The position numbers were made by a program, and so were the translations under genes. A stretch of DNA of 64,000 bases from Oscillospiraceae bacterium. GTDB lineage: Bacteria > Bacillota > Clostridia > Oscillospirales > Ruminococcaceae. Positions within the stretch are counted from its first letter, which is position 1, and each line of letters begins with the position of its first letter. The stretch is from assembly GCA_031280965.1 (NCBI GenBank), contig JAITFZ010000013.1, positions 103,058 through 167,057 of the forward strand, in the 5' to 3' direction. Shown piece after piece: positions 34,899 through 44,305 of this stretch. The notes below the pieces were generated by a model. It saw only the letters and a list, made by a program, of their open reading frames with translations, was not told the origin of the DNA and did not search any database.

Positions 34899-35681
34899 AT
34901 GACAGATATTCAGAAAAAAATTGTTTTAGTTGACGATGTAAGCTTTTTCCTGCTTTCTTTTAAGCAAAGATTCGAGAAGCACTACAAAGTTTATCTCGCG
35001 CAATCCGCCGTGCAGTTATTTGAAATCCTTGAAAAGGTTATACCGGACTTAATAATATTAGACATCAACATACCGGATTCAAACGGCTTTGAAATTATTG
35101 AAAAATTAAAAGCCGACCCTCTTTTCGCCCGCATACCGGTTATATTTTTGACGGGCAATAAAGATAAGGAAAGCGTTAAAAGGGGAATTGAACTCGGCGC
35201 AACTGATATTTTGTTCAAGCCTGTGGATGATTCCGTGCTGATTGAATGTATTGAGATGCAATTGGAACCCGAAAAGCAGAAAATCAGTAAACCCGTCATA
35301 CTCGCCATTGACGACAGCCCCAGTATATTAGCGACAATTAACCATATACTGCGCGCTCAGCATACTGTGTATACGCTTCCCGACCCGGAAAAAACCAAAG
35401 AACTCTTAAAAATTATATCGCCCGATTTATTTTTATTGGATTGTCAAATGCCTGTTCTGCACGGGTTTGAACTCGCCAATATGATAAGGCTGGAAACAGA
35501 ACATAAAGAAACGCCGATTATTTTTTTAACGTCCGATGGGACGATTGACAATTTGTCGGTGGCGTTTAACTTAGGAGCGTCTGACTTTATGGTAAAACCG
35601 ATTAACGAAGCACTGCTGCGCGAAAGAATAGCGAAACATTTAGAAGGTTATATGATGAGGCGGCGTATTCGCTTGCTTTAA
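34899..35681 (+). CDS. Double receiver-domain protein without output domain
   Basis: The 260-aa protein is made of two receiver domains: residues 1-125 (VLVDDVS, acceptor Asp in LIILDINIPDSNG, Thr in FLTGN, Lys in LFKPVDD) and residues 130-250 (LAIDDSPS, LFLLDCQMPVLHG, FLTSDG, MVKPINE). No DNA-binding or enzymatic output is present; only a short basic tail MRRRIRLL follows. It starts 13 bases after the hybrid kinase and probably is its partner, acting as a phosphate sink or by protein-protein contact. A terminator follows. Confidence 0.88.
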   Translation: MTDIQKKIVLVDDVSFFLLSFKQRFEKHYKVYLAQSAVQLFEILEKVIPDLIILDINIPDSNGFEIIEKLKADPLFARIPVIFLTGNKDKESVKRGIELGATDILFKPVDDSVLIECIEMQLEPEKQKISKPVILAIDDSPSILATINHILRAQHTVYTLPDPEKTKELLKIISPDLFLLDCQMPVLHGFELANMIRLETEHKETPIIFLTSDGTIDNLSVAFNLGASDFMVKPINEALLRERIAKHLEGYMMRRRIRLL

Positions 35682-35736
35682 ACGATTGCCTGTTGCCCGC
35701 GTTTCTCACTGTATTTTATAACCGATACAAAGTGAA

Positions 35737-35773
35737 GCTCCGCACGGACAACAATCCGTCGGGGCGTTTTTTT
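35737..35773 (+). terminator. Rho-independent terminator
   Basis: GCTCCGCACGGA pairs with TCCGTCGGGGC (small internal mismatch) around a 6-nt loop, followed by seven T residues. Confidence 0.82.
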
Positions 35774-35786
35774 GTTTTCCGTTATA

Positions 35787-35810
35787 AATATGACATACAC
35801 CTGTCATATT
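35787..35810. promoter_or_regulatory. Operator-like inverted repeat before the ABC exporter
   Basis: AATATGACA (35787-35795) and TGTCATATT (35802-35810) form perfect 9-bp arms around a 6-bp spacer, 44 bases before the ATG. This is the size of a dimeric repressor site. No clear promoter boxes were placed. Confidence 0.5.
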
Positions 35811-35853
35811 CCCTGATGTAGAATAAATATAAACAAAATTTAGGAGAATCTGT

Positions 35854-37710
35854 ATGAAAAAAGAAAAAGATATAACCCTAAGGCAAGCCGCCGCAAACAA
35901 CCTCTACGCTATAAAACTGCTGTGGAGCGTGAGTCGCCGCCGCGTCATACACATGGCGCTGACTTCATTTCTCGGATATATGACATGGATGTTTTACAGC
36001 GTATTCTTCATGCGGTATATCGCAAGCGCAACTCAAAACGAAACGCCCTTCAGCACTATATTCACATATATTGTCATCGTATGCCTTGTAACATTGATAA
36101 TCGGTCTTTACAACGAATACGCCAACAATGTCGTTTTCCCGCTTGACGACGTGACTGTATACTCGAAGCTTTACGGCGAAATCTACCGTAAAGCCGAGAA
36201 TGTAGAACTCTCCTGTTATGAAGACAGCTCGTTCTACGACAAATACACTATGGCGGTTGACGGCGCAAGCGACAAAGTAATTGAAACCGTGCGGCTTTTG
36301 TGCGAGGTTTTCGCGGCGATGTGTGCGGGCATGGTTACATATGTTGCGATGTTTCAGATAGACAAGCTTCTTATATTGTTCGTTTTGGCGCCGTTTATAG
36401 GTAACTTTGTGTTCGGTGCGCTTCAGAACAAAATACAGCTTCGCATGTACAAGGAAATCATACCTTTTACCCGCCGCACCGAGTATGTAAACCGCGTGAT
36501 GTATCTCTCTGATTACGCTAAGGAAATGCGTCTTTCGCAAATTTATAACGTACTCGAAAACACCTATAATAACGCCGCCCGCGACAACATAAAAATCGCA
36601 AAAAAATATAGAACCAAGAATATCGCGTATGGCTTCGGGCAGTTTTATTTTTCGTATACGATTATATTTGAGGGAATTCTGCTTTACGGCGCGTACAGCG
36701 CGTTAGTGGCGCAAACCCTGACGTTAAGTCAGTTCGCCGTACTCGTAAGTATGATGTGGCTTGCTTCATGGGCGCTGATTAGCACCGCTAATAACTTAAT
36801 GGCTTGCAACAAAAACGGCATGTTTCTGCACAATCTTCGTTCTTTCATGAACCACAAGGAAACTATTCCGGAAAACCAGGACGGCATAATGCCGTCGGGT
36901 GAAGTTAAAAGCGTGGAATTCAAAAATGTCAGCTTCGGCTACAAAGCTGGTTCGCCTGTTATAAAGAACATGTCGTTCACGCTCGGAGCGGAATCCGCCA
37001 AACCGGACAATAAATCCATCGCGCTCGTCGGTCACAACGGCGCGGGAAAAACCACGATAATAAAGTTACTGTTGCGTCTTTATGACCCGACGGAGGGCGA
37101 GGTATTGGTCAACGGCATAAACGTTAAGGATTACAACCTGAAAGCGTATCGGAATTTATTCGCCGCGGCTTTTCAGGACTATAAGATTTTCGCGGACAGT
37201 GTGCGCGAAAACGTTCTTATGGGCAGGGGAAGTGAAAAATATGAACAAGATGAAGAAATCGTTTTGCGTTCTCTCGAAAGCGCCCGAGTTGCCGACAAAG
37301 TATCGGGTTTGCCCGGCGGAACGGGAGCCGTTTTAACCAAAGAGTTCGATGAAGACGGGCAGGTGCTTTCAGGTGGTGAATTCCAGAAAATCGTGGTTGC
37401 GCGGGCTTTCGCCAATCCCGCGCCCATAAAGGTTTTCGATGAGCCGTCAAGCGCGCTTGACCCGATTGCCGAGCATGAGCTGTTTGAAAGCATCTTAGAG
37501 GAAAGCAGAAATAATCTCACCATATTTATTTCTCACCGTTTGTCGTCGGTTAAAAACGCCGACGAAGTCATTATGCTTGAACACGGCGAAATTATTGAAC
37601 GCGGCACACATGCCGACCTGTTAGAAAATAACGGCAAATATGCCGACATGTTTACAAAGCAGGCGAAGAATTATCAGCCTGCCGAATATGAAAGCGAGGT
37701 AATTGCATGA
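35854..37710 (+). CDS. ABC exporter, fused permease and ATPase (first half)
   Basis: This 618-aa type-IV ABC exporter half has six membrane segments in residues 30-320 and a nucleotide-binding domain with GHNGAGKTT (Walker A), LSGGEFQKI (signature), IKVFDEPSSALD (Walker B) and the switch His in FISHRLSS. It overlaps the next, similar gene by ATGA, and the two should form a heterodimeric exporter. Both halves keep the catalytic glutamate after Walker B (DEP). The substrate is unknown; lipid, drug or peptide are possible. The ribosome binding site is AGGAG. Confidence 0.88.
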   Translation: MKKEKDITLRQAAANNLYAIKLLWSVSRRRVIHMALTSFLGYMTWMFYSVFFMRYIASATQNETPFSTIFTYIVIVCLVTLIIGLYNEYANNVVFPLDDVTVYSKLYGEIYRKAENVELSCYEDSSFYDKYTMAVDGASDKVIETVRLLCEVFAAMCAGMVTYVAMFQIDKLLILFVLAPFIGNFVFGALQNKIQLRMYKEIIPFTRRTEYVNRVMYLSDYAKEMRLSQIYNVLENTYNNAARDNIKIAKKYRTKNIAYGFGQFYFSYTIIFEGILLYGAYSALVAQTLTLSQFAVLVSMMWLASWALISTANNLMACNKNGMFLHNLRSFMNHKETIPENQDGIMPSGEVKSVEFKNVSFGYKAGSPVIKNMSFTLGAESAKPDNKSIALVGHNGAGKTTIIKLLLRLYDPTEGEVLVNGINVKDYNLKAYRNLFAAAFQDYKIFADSVRENVLMGRGSEKYEQDEEIVLRSLESARVADKVSGLPGGTGAVLTKEFDEDGQVLSGGEFQKIVVARAFANPAPIKVFDEPSSALDPIAEHELFESILEESRNNLTIFISHRLSSVKNADEVIMLEHGEIIERGTHADLLENNGKYADMFTKQAKNYQPAEYESEVIA

Positions 37711-39527
37711 GTGATAAAAAACAAAAAATAAAAATGTCCGCAGGCAAAACAATAAAACATAACTGGTTCGTAACAAAAATTATTTTCTCCGCGTCGCCGC
37801 TTTTGTTTATCGTGGCGTGTTTTGACACTATAAGGTGGCACGGTATGAACTTTATCGGGTGGACGTTGGGGGTAAGCTTTGTACTCAATGCTGTTGAATT
37901 CGGACGCGACTTCGGCGATGTACTGCGCGTAGTCCTCTTTCTGATAGTCTTAGCGGCGTTTTCGGGTATTTGGTCATCTCTTACACACGGCTACGTAACG
38001 ATTGTTTTTCAGGTAAAGGCAGAGCGCAAATTGCGGCTCATGCTTTATGAAAAAGCGAAATCCATAGACCTGTCCCGCTATGACGACCCTGAATACTACA
38101 ATGATTTTGTGCTGTCGGTGTCCGAGTCCAAAAACGCCGTTGACCGTACAATGCAATTAATGAACAAGCTGATTACGGGATTAATTATGTTCCTTGCATA
38201 CGGTATATATTTTCTTTATAACGACCCTGTTTCCGTTACGTTTGTTTTAGCGTCGTTTACAGCAAGGTTTTTATTCGGCAAAGCGATTAGCAAATTAGAC
38301 TTTAAAGTGCGTCTGGCAGAAACGCCCTTTATCCGGAAAAGAGCCTACATACACCGCACTTTTTATCTTAATGACTACGCGAAAGAACTACGGTTAAATA
38401 AGAATGTTTCAAAGGGATTGCACGATGATTTCAACCATACCAATAATCAGATTTACGATATACGCAAAAGCGTAGTCCGTAAGAAGTGGACGCTCAGATT
38501 CCTGTCCGAGTATATCTTCAGCGACTTCATATTCGACGGGATTTATCTCTCCTATTTGATTTTCATGACTGTTGTAAGGAAAACAATGTCGTTCAGCGCC
38601 ATGTTTATTTTATGGGGTGTCGCCGGAAACATGAGACGCGGCATGATTATTCTGTCCGAATTATTCCCGCAGGCGATGGAAAACGCGCTGTACATCGATA
38701 AAATCCGCTCGTTCCTCAATTGCGAAGCGAAGATTACAAGCGAAAAAAATCTGTCTGTCCCGAATGAAATTAAAACAATTCGCTTTAACAATGTATCGTT
38801 CAGGTATAATGAAAAACAGGAATATATTCTAAGCGATATAAACTTTGTCATAAACCCGTTCGACAAAATCGCGCTCGTGGGTTACAACGGTGCGGGAAAA
38901 ACAACGCTGATTAAATTATTAATGCGCCTTTATGACCCGAGCGAAGGGGAAATTACATTAGACGGCGTTGACATCCGCGAATTTAATTTAGAACAATACC
39001 GCGAAAAAATCGGCACGATTTTTCAGGATTACCGCATTTATGCGGCGAGCGTCGAGGAAAACATTGTGATGGATTTAACGGATTTAAAAAGCGAAGATGA
39101 GGAAATTTTAAACCGCGCTGTTAAGCTCAGCGGGTTCAAATCTCGTCTGCTGGAAATGGCTGACGGCGTAAAAACACCTTTAACGCGTGAGTTTGATGAA
39201 GCCGGCACATCGCTGTCCGGAGGCGAAAGCCAGAAGCTCGCCACGGCGCGCGTGTTCTATAAACCGTCGAACTTAATTATTCTCGATGAACCGTCAAGCG
39301 CGCTCGACCCGATTGCCGAGTTTCAGATGAACCGCTCAATGAATATGGCGGCAGAGGACAAGTCCGTGGTTTTCATTTCTCATCGGCTGTCAACAACCAA
39401 ACACGCCGATAAGATTTTTATGCTCGACAGCGGCAGAATTATTGAGGAAGGCACACACGACGAACTGCTTAGCTTAGACGGCAAATATAACGAGATGTGG
39501 AAAGCGCAGGCAAGCAAGTACGTTTAA
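37707..39527 (+). CDS. ABC exporter, fused permease and ATPase (second half)
   Basis: The 606-aa partner of the preceding gene has the same layout: membrane domain about residues 20-310 and ATPase with GYNGAGKTT, LSGGESQKL, LIILDEPSSALD and FISHRLST. The two halves are clearly paralogous but differ strongly in the membrane part, as is usual for heterodimers. It starts by ATGA overlap with the first half. No substrate gene (peptide or modifying enzyme) is directly adjacent. Confidence 0.88.
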   Translation: MSDKKQKIKMSAGKTIKHNWFVTKIIFSASPLLFIVACFDTIRWHGMNFIGWTLGVSFVLNAVEFGRDFGDVLRVVLFLIVLAAFSGIWSSLTHGYVTIVFQVKAERKLRLMLYEKAKSIDLSRYDDPEYYNDFVLSVSESKNAVDRTMQLMNKLITGLIMFLAYGIYFLYNDPVSVTFVLASFTARFLFGKAISKLDFKVRLAETPFIRKRAYIHRTFYLNDYAKELRLNKNVSKGLHDDFNHTNNQIYDIRKSVVRKKWTLRFLSEYIFSDFIFDGIYLSYLIFMTVVRKTMSFSAMFILWGVAGNMRRGMIILSELFPQAMENALYIDKIRSFLNCEAKITSEKNLSVPNEIKTIRFNNVSFRYNEKQEYILSDINFVINPFDKIALVGYNGAGKTTLIKLLMRLYDPSEGEITLDGVDIREFNLEQYREKIGTIFQDYRIYAASVEENIVMDLTDLKSEDEEILNRAVKLSGFKSRLLEMADGVKTPLTREFDEAGTSLSGGESQKLATARVFYKPSNLIILDEPSSALDPIAEFQMNRSMNMAAEDKSVVFISHRLSTTKHADKIFMLDSGRIIEEGTHDELLSLDGKYNEMWKAQASKYV

Positions 39528-39529
39528 AT

Positions 39530-39558
39530 TTGCATTTATTCGGAAAGTATGATATGAT
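39530..39558 (+). promoter_or_regulatory. Promoter for CoA-transferase and nth
   Basis: -35 TTGCAT (39530-39535), 17-bp spacer, -10 TATGAT (39553-39558). Confidence 0.6.
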
Positions 39559-39586
39559 TAAGAGAAAAATAACAGGGTGATATTCT

Positions 39587-41101
39587 ATGTTTAAAATCGT
39601 TTCGGCAAGGGAAGCCGTTGACCGTATTCCCGATGGTGCGCGGGTTGCCGTTAACTCGTTCTTGGCGCTGTCTAATCCCGAAGAACTTCATAATGCAATC
39701 TGCGAGCGTTTTATTGAAACCGGCTCACCTAAGAATCTGCGCTTGTTTTGTGCGGCGGGATTCGGTGTGTGGGACGAGAGCCGCTACGCCGACCCGTATA
39801 TAACGGCGGGCGCGGTCAGCGAAATCATCGCAGGGCATTACAACAGCATGCCTGCCGCCGTCAAAGCGGCGCTCGCAAATAAAATCGAGGCGTATTGTCT
39901 GCCGCTCGGACTGCTTTCGCAGGCTGTGCGCGCTTCAGCCTCGGGCAAGGAATGGATTTTAAGCGAAGTCGGAATCGGCATTTACGCCGACCCGCGTGTA
40001 GATACCTGTGCGCTTAATTCCATATCGAAAAAGAAAATTATTGAGGTTCGCGAGTTTGAGGGCAGGGAATATCTGATGTTCCGTATTCCGAAAATCGACG
40101 TTGCCCTCATAAAAGGCACGACCGTTGACCCGAACGGTAACATCTCGTTTGAAAAGGAATATCTCACTGTTGACGCGCTTGCGCTGGCACAGGCAACAAA
40201 ACGTAACGGCGGTAGCGTGATTGTTCAGGTAGAACGCGTCAGCCACGAGTTTTCACGCCCGCGCAGTGTAATTGTACCGGGGATTTTAGTAGATGAAGTA
40301 GTGGTCATTGAACCCGTTACTAAAACCGGCGAGTATAACCCCGCTTTATCCGGCGACGTACATGTTCCCGCGTCACAAATGGATTATTATGTAAATAAAA
40401 TTTCCACTACTAAAAACAGAAGAATTAACTCAGCCGACAAAACCGCCGACATAATCGGCGAACGTGCCGCCCGTGAATTAAAACCGGAACATATTGTAAA
40501 CATCGGCATCGGTATTCCCGAAATGGTTGGCAAATACGCCTCAAAGCTCGGAATTTTAAAAGACATCGTGACTACAGTGGAAGCCGGCGGAATCGGCGGA
40601 CTGCCTGCGCCGGGAGTGGCTTTCGGCGCGACAATAGGAGCGGACATGATTTGCGACATGGCGACCCAGTTCGATTTTTATGACGGCGGCGGACTTGATA
40701 TATGCTTTCTCGGCGGGCTTGAAGCCGATATGCGCGGCAACGTCAACGTCCATAAGTTAGAAGGCGGTTATCCGGGGATTGGCGGTTTCGCGAACATCAC
40801 CTTCGCCACTAAAACAATAGTTTTCTGCATGAGTTTTACTACAAAAGGACTTGTTGCAACCCGTGAAAACGGCAGAGTGATTATTAAGCAGGAAGGCTCT
40901 GTCCCGAAATTTAAAAAAGAAATTGCCGCTGTAAGTTTTTCCGGAGCGAACGCAGTAAAACGCGGACAGCGAGTGCTTTATGTAACCGAGCGGTGTGTGT
41001 TTGAACTGACCGAAACCGGATTAAAATTAAAAGAAGTATATGACGGCGTAAATGAGCAGAAGCAAATTCGGCAACTTTTGGATTTTGAATTATATGACTA
41101 A
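39587..41101 (+). CDS. Family I acyl-CoA:carboxylate CoA-transferase
   Basis: This 504-aa protein fuses the alpha and beta halves of a family I CoA-transferase (propionate/acetoacetate type), moving CoA between acyl-CoA and a short-chain acid in fermentation. The N-terminal half has the GxGxxG-like region around FCAAGFGVWDE. The C-terminal half carries the catalytic glutamate (Glu332) in TVEAGGIGG and the conserved GATIGADM and GGLEADMRGNVNV. The length fits single-chain enzymes such as propionate CoA-transferase. Its last codons overlap the start of nth. Exact substrate pairs cannot be read from sequence. Confidence 0.9.
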   Translation: MFKIVSAREAVDRIPDGARVAVNSFLALSNPEELHNAICERFIETGSPKNLRLFCAAGFGVWDESRYADPYITAGAVSEIIAGHYNSMPAAVKAALANKIEAYCLPLGLLSQAVRASASGKEWILSEVGIGIYADPRVDTCALNSISKKKIIEVREFEGREYLMFRIPKIDVALIKGTTVDPNGNISFEKEYLTVDALALAQATKRNGGSVIVQVERVSHEFSRPRSVIVPGILVDEVVVIEPVTKTGEYNPALSGDVHVPASQMDYYVNKISTTKNRRINSADKTADIIGERAARELKPEHIVNIGIGIPEMVGKYASKLGILKDIVTTVEAGGIGGLPAPGVAFGATIGADMICDMATQFDFYDGGGLDICFLGGLEADMRGNVNVHKLEGGYPGIGGFANITFATKTIVFCMSFTTKGLVATRENGRVIIKQEGSVPKFKKEIAAVSFSGANAVKRGQRVLYVTERCVFELTETGLKLKEVYDGVNEQKQIRQLLDFELYD

Positions 41102-41732
41102 GAAAGAAAAGATTAAACTTTTAATTTATGAATTGGCGCAACTTTATCCGAATCCTGTCTGTGCGCTGTTTTACAGCAAACCTCATGAGCTTTTAGTTGC
41201 TGCGCGGCTTTCGGCGCAGTGTACAGACAAGCGTGTGAATCTTGTCACGCCCGCGCTTTTTGCGCGGTTTCAAAGCCTTGAGGATTTCGCGGACGCAAAA
41301 GTCTGCGAGGTTGAAGAATATGTCCGCTCTTGCGGATTATATAAAACCAAAGCGCGTGATATTGCGGGCGCGTGCAAAATACTGCGCGATGATTACAGCG
41401 GCATAATCCCCGACAGCATTGACGAACTTTTGAAATTGCCCGGGATTGGCAGAAAAACCGCGAATCTGCTCACAGGTACGCTTTACGGCAAGCCTGCCGT
41501 CGTAACCGACACACATGTAATACGGCTTTCAAACCGTCTCGGCTTGGCGCACACCAAAGACCCCGCAAAAACCGAAACCATTCTCCGGAAATTACTCCCC
41601 GAAGATGAATCGCTTAACTTCTGCCATCGGTTAGTTTTCTTCGGACGGGAGGTTTGCAAAGCGCAGAACCCGAAATGCGGGAATTGCGGCTTGAAAGATT
41701 TATGCGTTTATCATTGCAATACCCCGTTATGA
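41094..41732 (+). CDS. nth: Endonuclease III
   Basis: This 212-aa bifunctional DNA glycosylase/AP lyase removes oxidised pyrimidines. The helix-hairpin-helix LPGIGRKTANLL carries the catalytic Lys121, and Asp139 lies in VVTDTHVIRLSNRLG. The C-terminal [4Fe-4S] cluster has the standard C-x6-C-x2-C-x5-C spacing (CKAQNPKCGNCGLKDLC). The start at 41094 overlaps the CoA-transferase end by 8 bases; the in-frame ATG at 41052 would lie deeper inside that gene and is not needed. Confidence 0.94.
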   Translation: MTKKEKIKLLIYELAQLYPNPVCALFYSKPHELLVAARLSAQCTDKRVNLVTPALFARFQSLEDFADAKVCEVEEYVRSCGLYKTKARDIAGACKILRDDYSGIIPDSIDELLKLPGIGRKTANLLTGTLYGKPAVVTDTHVIRLSNRLGLAHTKDPAKTETILRKLLPEDESLNFCHRLVFFGREVCKAQNPKCGNCGLKDLCVYHCNTPL

Positions 41733-41737
41733 AGATA

Positions 41738-41766
41738 TTGACGGAGCAGGGAATTAGTGGTATACT
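41738..41766 (+). promoter_or_regulatory. Promoter for rodA-galK, implying a leaderless mRNA
   Basis: -35 TTGACG (41738-41743), 17-bp spacer, -10 TATACT (41761-41766). The ATG of the next gene begins 7 bases after the -10, at the position where transcription should start, and no ribosome binding site is present. Confidence 0.7.
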
Positions 41767-41772
41767 ATATTT

Positions 41773-42927
41773 ATGAAACGTTTATTAAGATACTCACTGA
41801 TATATTTCAAGCGGTTAGACAAACTGCTTATTCTGCTTTGTCTTTCGGCTTGTTTCTTCAGCGCTTATATGCTTTACGGCATGGTGCAGAACGAGGTAAG
41901 CGCCTTTGTTTTTGAGCGGCATTATAAAATGCAACTTGCGATGGCTTTTGTCGGGCTTTTCGCCGCACTTGTCTTAGGTGCGATTAATTACAAGCTGATT
42001 TCAAAGTTCTGGTATCTTGGCGCGGTGTGTGGCGTCGGACTCATGCTTCTGCTTTTTACACCTCTCGGAGTAGGACCGCAGGGAAGCGAGGAAATTAACT
42101 GGCTGAACTTCGGTTTCACTACCATACAGCCATCGGAATTCCTTAAATTCTTCTATGTCATAACATTTTCAACCCACTTAGCAAAAGCCGGAAAGCGAAT
42201 GAATCAAATCCCGCATTTGGCACTGCTGTTTGCACACGCGGCATGTCCGATGCTGTTGTTGTTGTCGCGGGGGGATTTCGGCACTACATTAGTTGTCATG
42301 CTGATTACTTTTACAATGCTTTTTATAGCGGGCTTGTGGTGGAGGTATGTTGCGGCGATTATTGCGATGATTCCCGTGGTGGCGTTCGTGATGTGGAATT
42401 ACGTCTTCAGGAATTATCACAAACTGCGAATCTTAATTCTGATTGACGAAGAAATCAGAGAAGCGGAAATGCTTGGTTTCTTCAACCAGCAATACAGAAG
42501 CCTTTTAGCTATAGGTTCGGGCGAGCTGACCGGGAGAGGGCTTTTCGGCGGCGAATATATCTACGTCCCCGAATATCAGACCGACTTCATTTTTTCGTAT
42601 ATCGGAATGACGCTTGGCTTTGTCGGGTGCGTATCGGTACTGGGTTTGATTATGTTTATATTAATCCGCATACTCGCCAACTGCCTAATCGCCAAAGACA
42701 CCCTCGGTAAATACATGTGTGTGGGTGTTTTTGCGATGTTCCTTTATAACACCATAATAAACGTGGGCATGACGCTCGCGGTTATGCCGGTAATAGGACA
42801 GCCGCTGCCCTTAATCGGGGCAGGCGGAAGTTCGGTCTTAGCTTATTTTTTGGGAATCGGGCTTGTTTTATCTGTCCGCGCCCACAAAGATAAAAAATAC
42901 CATATGTTTTACACGGAGAAAGAATGA
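41773..42927 (+). CDS. RodA/FtsW/SpoVE family peptidoglycan glycosyltransferase
   Basis: The 384-aa SEDS protein has about ten membrane segments. It carries family signatures NWLNFGFTTIQPSEFLKF (the conserved PSE region), the SLLAIGSGELTGRGLFGG loop, TDFIFSYIGMTLGFVG and the C-terminal PVIGQPLPLIGAGGSS. SEDS proteins polymerise peptidoglycan glycan strands with a partner class B penicillin-binding protein, none of which is adjacent. The N-terminus is unusual in having a 15-residue basic cytoplasmic start. The ATG sits 7 bases after a good -10 box without ribosome binding site, suggesting a leaderless transcript. The stop is one base before the galactokinase ATG. Confidence 0.87.
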   Translation: MKRLLRYSLIYFKRLDKLLILLCLSACFFSAYMLYGMVQNEVSAFVFERHYKMQLAMAFVGLFAALVLGAINYKLISKFWYLGAVCGVGLMLLLFTPLGVGPQGSEEINWLNFGFTTIQPSEFLKFFYVITFSTHLAKAGKRMNQIPHLALLFAHAACPMLLLLSRGDFGTTLVVMLITFTMLFIAGLWWRYVAAIIAMIPVVAFVMWNYVFRNYHKLRILILIDEEIREAEMLGFFNQQYRSLLAIGSGELTGRGLFGGEYIYVPEYQTDFIFSYIGMTLGFVGCVSVLGLIMFILIRILANCLIAKDTLGKYMCVGVFAMFLYNTIINVGMTLAVMPVIGQPLPLIGAGGSSVLAYFLGIGLVLSVRAHKDKKYHMFYTEKE

Positions 42928-42928
42928 T

Positions 42929-44191
42929 ATGAATCAACCTTTAAAGTTAAAACCCGAAGACTTATATCCTGCGGTTGAAATCGAATCCAAGCGTAATCGT
43001 TTCGTTCGGGCGATTGCCGATTATAAGCGGCATTTCGGATATGGCGCAGGAGAAAATGTCAGGCTTTTTTCGGTTCCGGGCAGAACCGAAATAAGCGGCA
43101 ACCACACCGACCATAACTGCGGAAAAGTCTTAGCGGCGAGTATAAGCCTTGATATTATCGCTGTCGCAGAACCTATCAAAGAAAATAAAATAGTGATTAA
43201 GTCCGAAGGTTTTGAGAAGAGCAGTGTTGGGCTTAGCGACCTCGATGCTGCGCCGGAAGAAAGAGGCACTTCGGAAGCTTTGATTCGCGGCGTGGCGGCG
43301 GGCTTCGAGAAAGCCGGCTTCAAAATCGGCGGGTTTATAGCTTATACGACATCCGAGGTTCTTCCGGGTTCGGGCATGTCGAGTTCAGCCGCGTTTGAGG
43401 TTATGGTGGGTATAATTCTGTCGAACCTTTATAACGATGGTAAGATTGATGCGAACAGAATTGCGAAAATCGCCCAAAAAGCCGAGAACGAATACTTTGG
43501 GAAGCCGTGCGGGCTTTTAGACCAGACGGCGTGTGCGTCCGGCGGCTTTATCGTAATAGACTTCAAGGATGCCGCGTCCCCGATTATAAATAAAGTGACG
43601 AGTGCGGACTGGGGCTCGTTCGGGCATGACCTGTGTATAATTAATACAGGCGGCTCTCATTGCCAAATGACAGACGCATACGCTGCGATTCCGTGCGAGA
43701 TGCGGGAAATTGCTTCGTATTTCGGCGTCGATTGCCTGCGGCAAATCGCAAGGAAAGACATCGAGCTTAACACAAACATACTTCGAGAGCTGTACGGCGA
43801 CCGCGCACTGCTTCGTGCTTTGCACTTTTTCGAGGAGAACAGCCGGGTTGAAAAATTAATACACGCGCTCGCGAACAGTGACTTCGACAGCTTTTTAAAG
43901 TACATAAACGATTCGGGCGGCAGTTCTTTTAAGTATTTGCAAAATATTTATCAGGCGGGCGAAACGAAATATCAGCCGATTGCCGTGGCTCTCAACGCCG
44001 CTGAATACGCGCTGGGCGGAAAGGGCGCCTGCCGTGTTCACGGGGGCGGATTTGCGGGGACTGTGCAGGCGTTTGTCCCGCATGAAATGCTTAAGATTTT
44101 CAAGTTTAACCTCGAAAGGATTTTCGGGACAGGGTCGTGCTATGTGCTGAGCGTTAGGGAGCATGGGTGTACAGAGGTCGTGTTAGATTGA
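42929..44191 (+). CDS. galK: Galactokinase
   Basis: This 420-aa GHMP kinase phosphorylates galactose in the Leloir pathway. The galactokinase signature PGRTEISGNHTDHNCGKVLA is near residue 50, the ATP-binding GHMP motif LPGSGMSSSAAFE near residue 150, and the C-terminal RVHGGGFAGTVQAF near residue 370. It is probably co-transcribed with the upstream RodA-like gene (stop at 42927, start at 42929; GGAGA upstream). No galT or galE is adjacent. ATG 42929 is chosen over the in-frame ATG at 42863, which lies inside the previous gene. Confidence 0.92.
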   Translation: MNQPLKLKPEDLYPAVEIESKRNRFVRAIADYKRHFGYGAGENVRLFSVPGRTEISGNHTDHNCGKVLAASISLDIIAVAEPIKENKIVIKSEGFEKSSVGLSDLDAAPEERGTSEALIRGVAAGFEKAGFKIGGFIAYTTSEVLPGSGMSSSAAFEVMVGIILSNLYNDGKIDANRIAKIAQKAENEYFGKPCGLLDQTACASGGFIVIDFKDAASPIINKVTSADWGSFGHDLCIINTGGSHCQMTDAYAAIPCEMREIASYFGVDCLRQIARKDIELNTNILRELYGDRALLRALHFFEENSRVEKLIHALANSDFDSFLKYINDSGGSSFKYLQNIYQAGETKYQPIAVALNAAEYALGGKGACRVHGGGFAGTVQAFVPHEMLKIFKFNLERIFGTGSCYVLSVREHGCTEVVLD

Positions 44192-44205
44192 TTTAACTGC
44201 GAATA

Positions 44206-44265
44206 GCGGCGTCCTCAACGCACCGAACACTACACAAAACGCGAACGGGACGCCGAGGACGTCGC
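44206..44265. other. Structured spacer between galK and nadB
   Basis: GCGGCGTCCTC (44206-44216) can pair with GAGGACGTCGC (44255-44265) over 11 bp with one G-T wobble. An alternative stem uses GGCGTCC with GGGACGCC inside the same region. No T-tract follows. It might be a transcript-processing or regulatory element. Confidence 0.4.
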
Positions 44266-44305
44266 CCCCTGCAATAAACATAATATACATTACAAAAGGT
44301 ATTAA

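Noticed and set aside
39125..39160. tRNA T-loop-like word GGGTTCAAATC
   Set aside because: It lies inside the ABC exporter coding sequence and no cloverleaf can be drawn around it.
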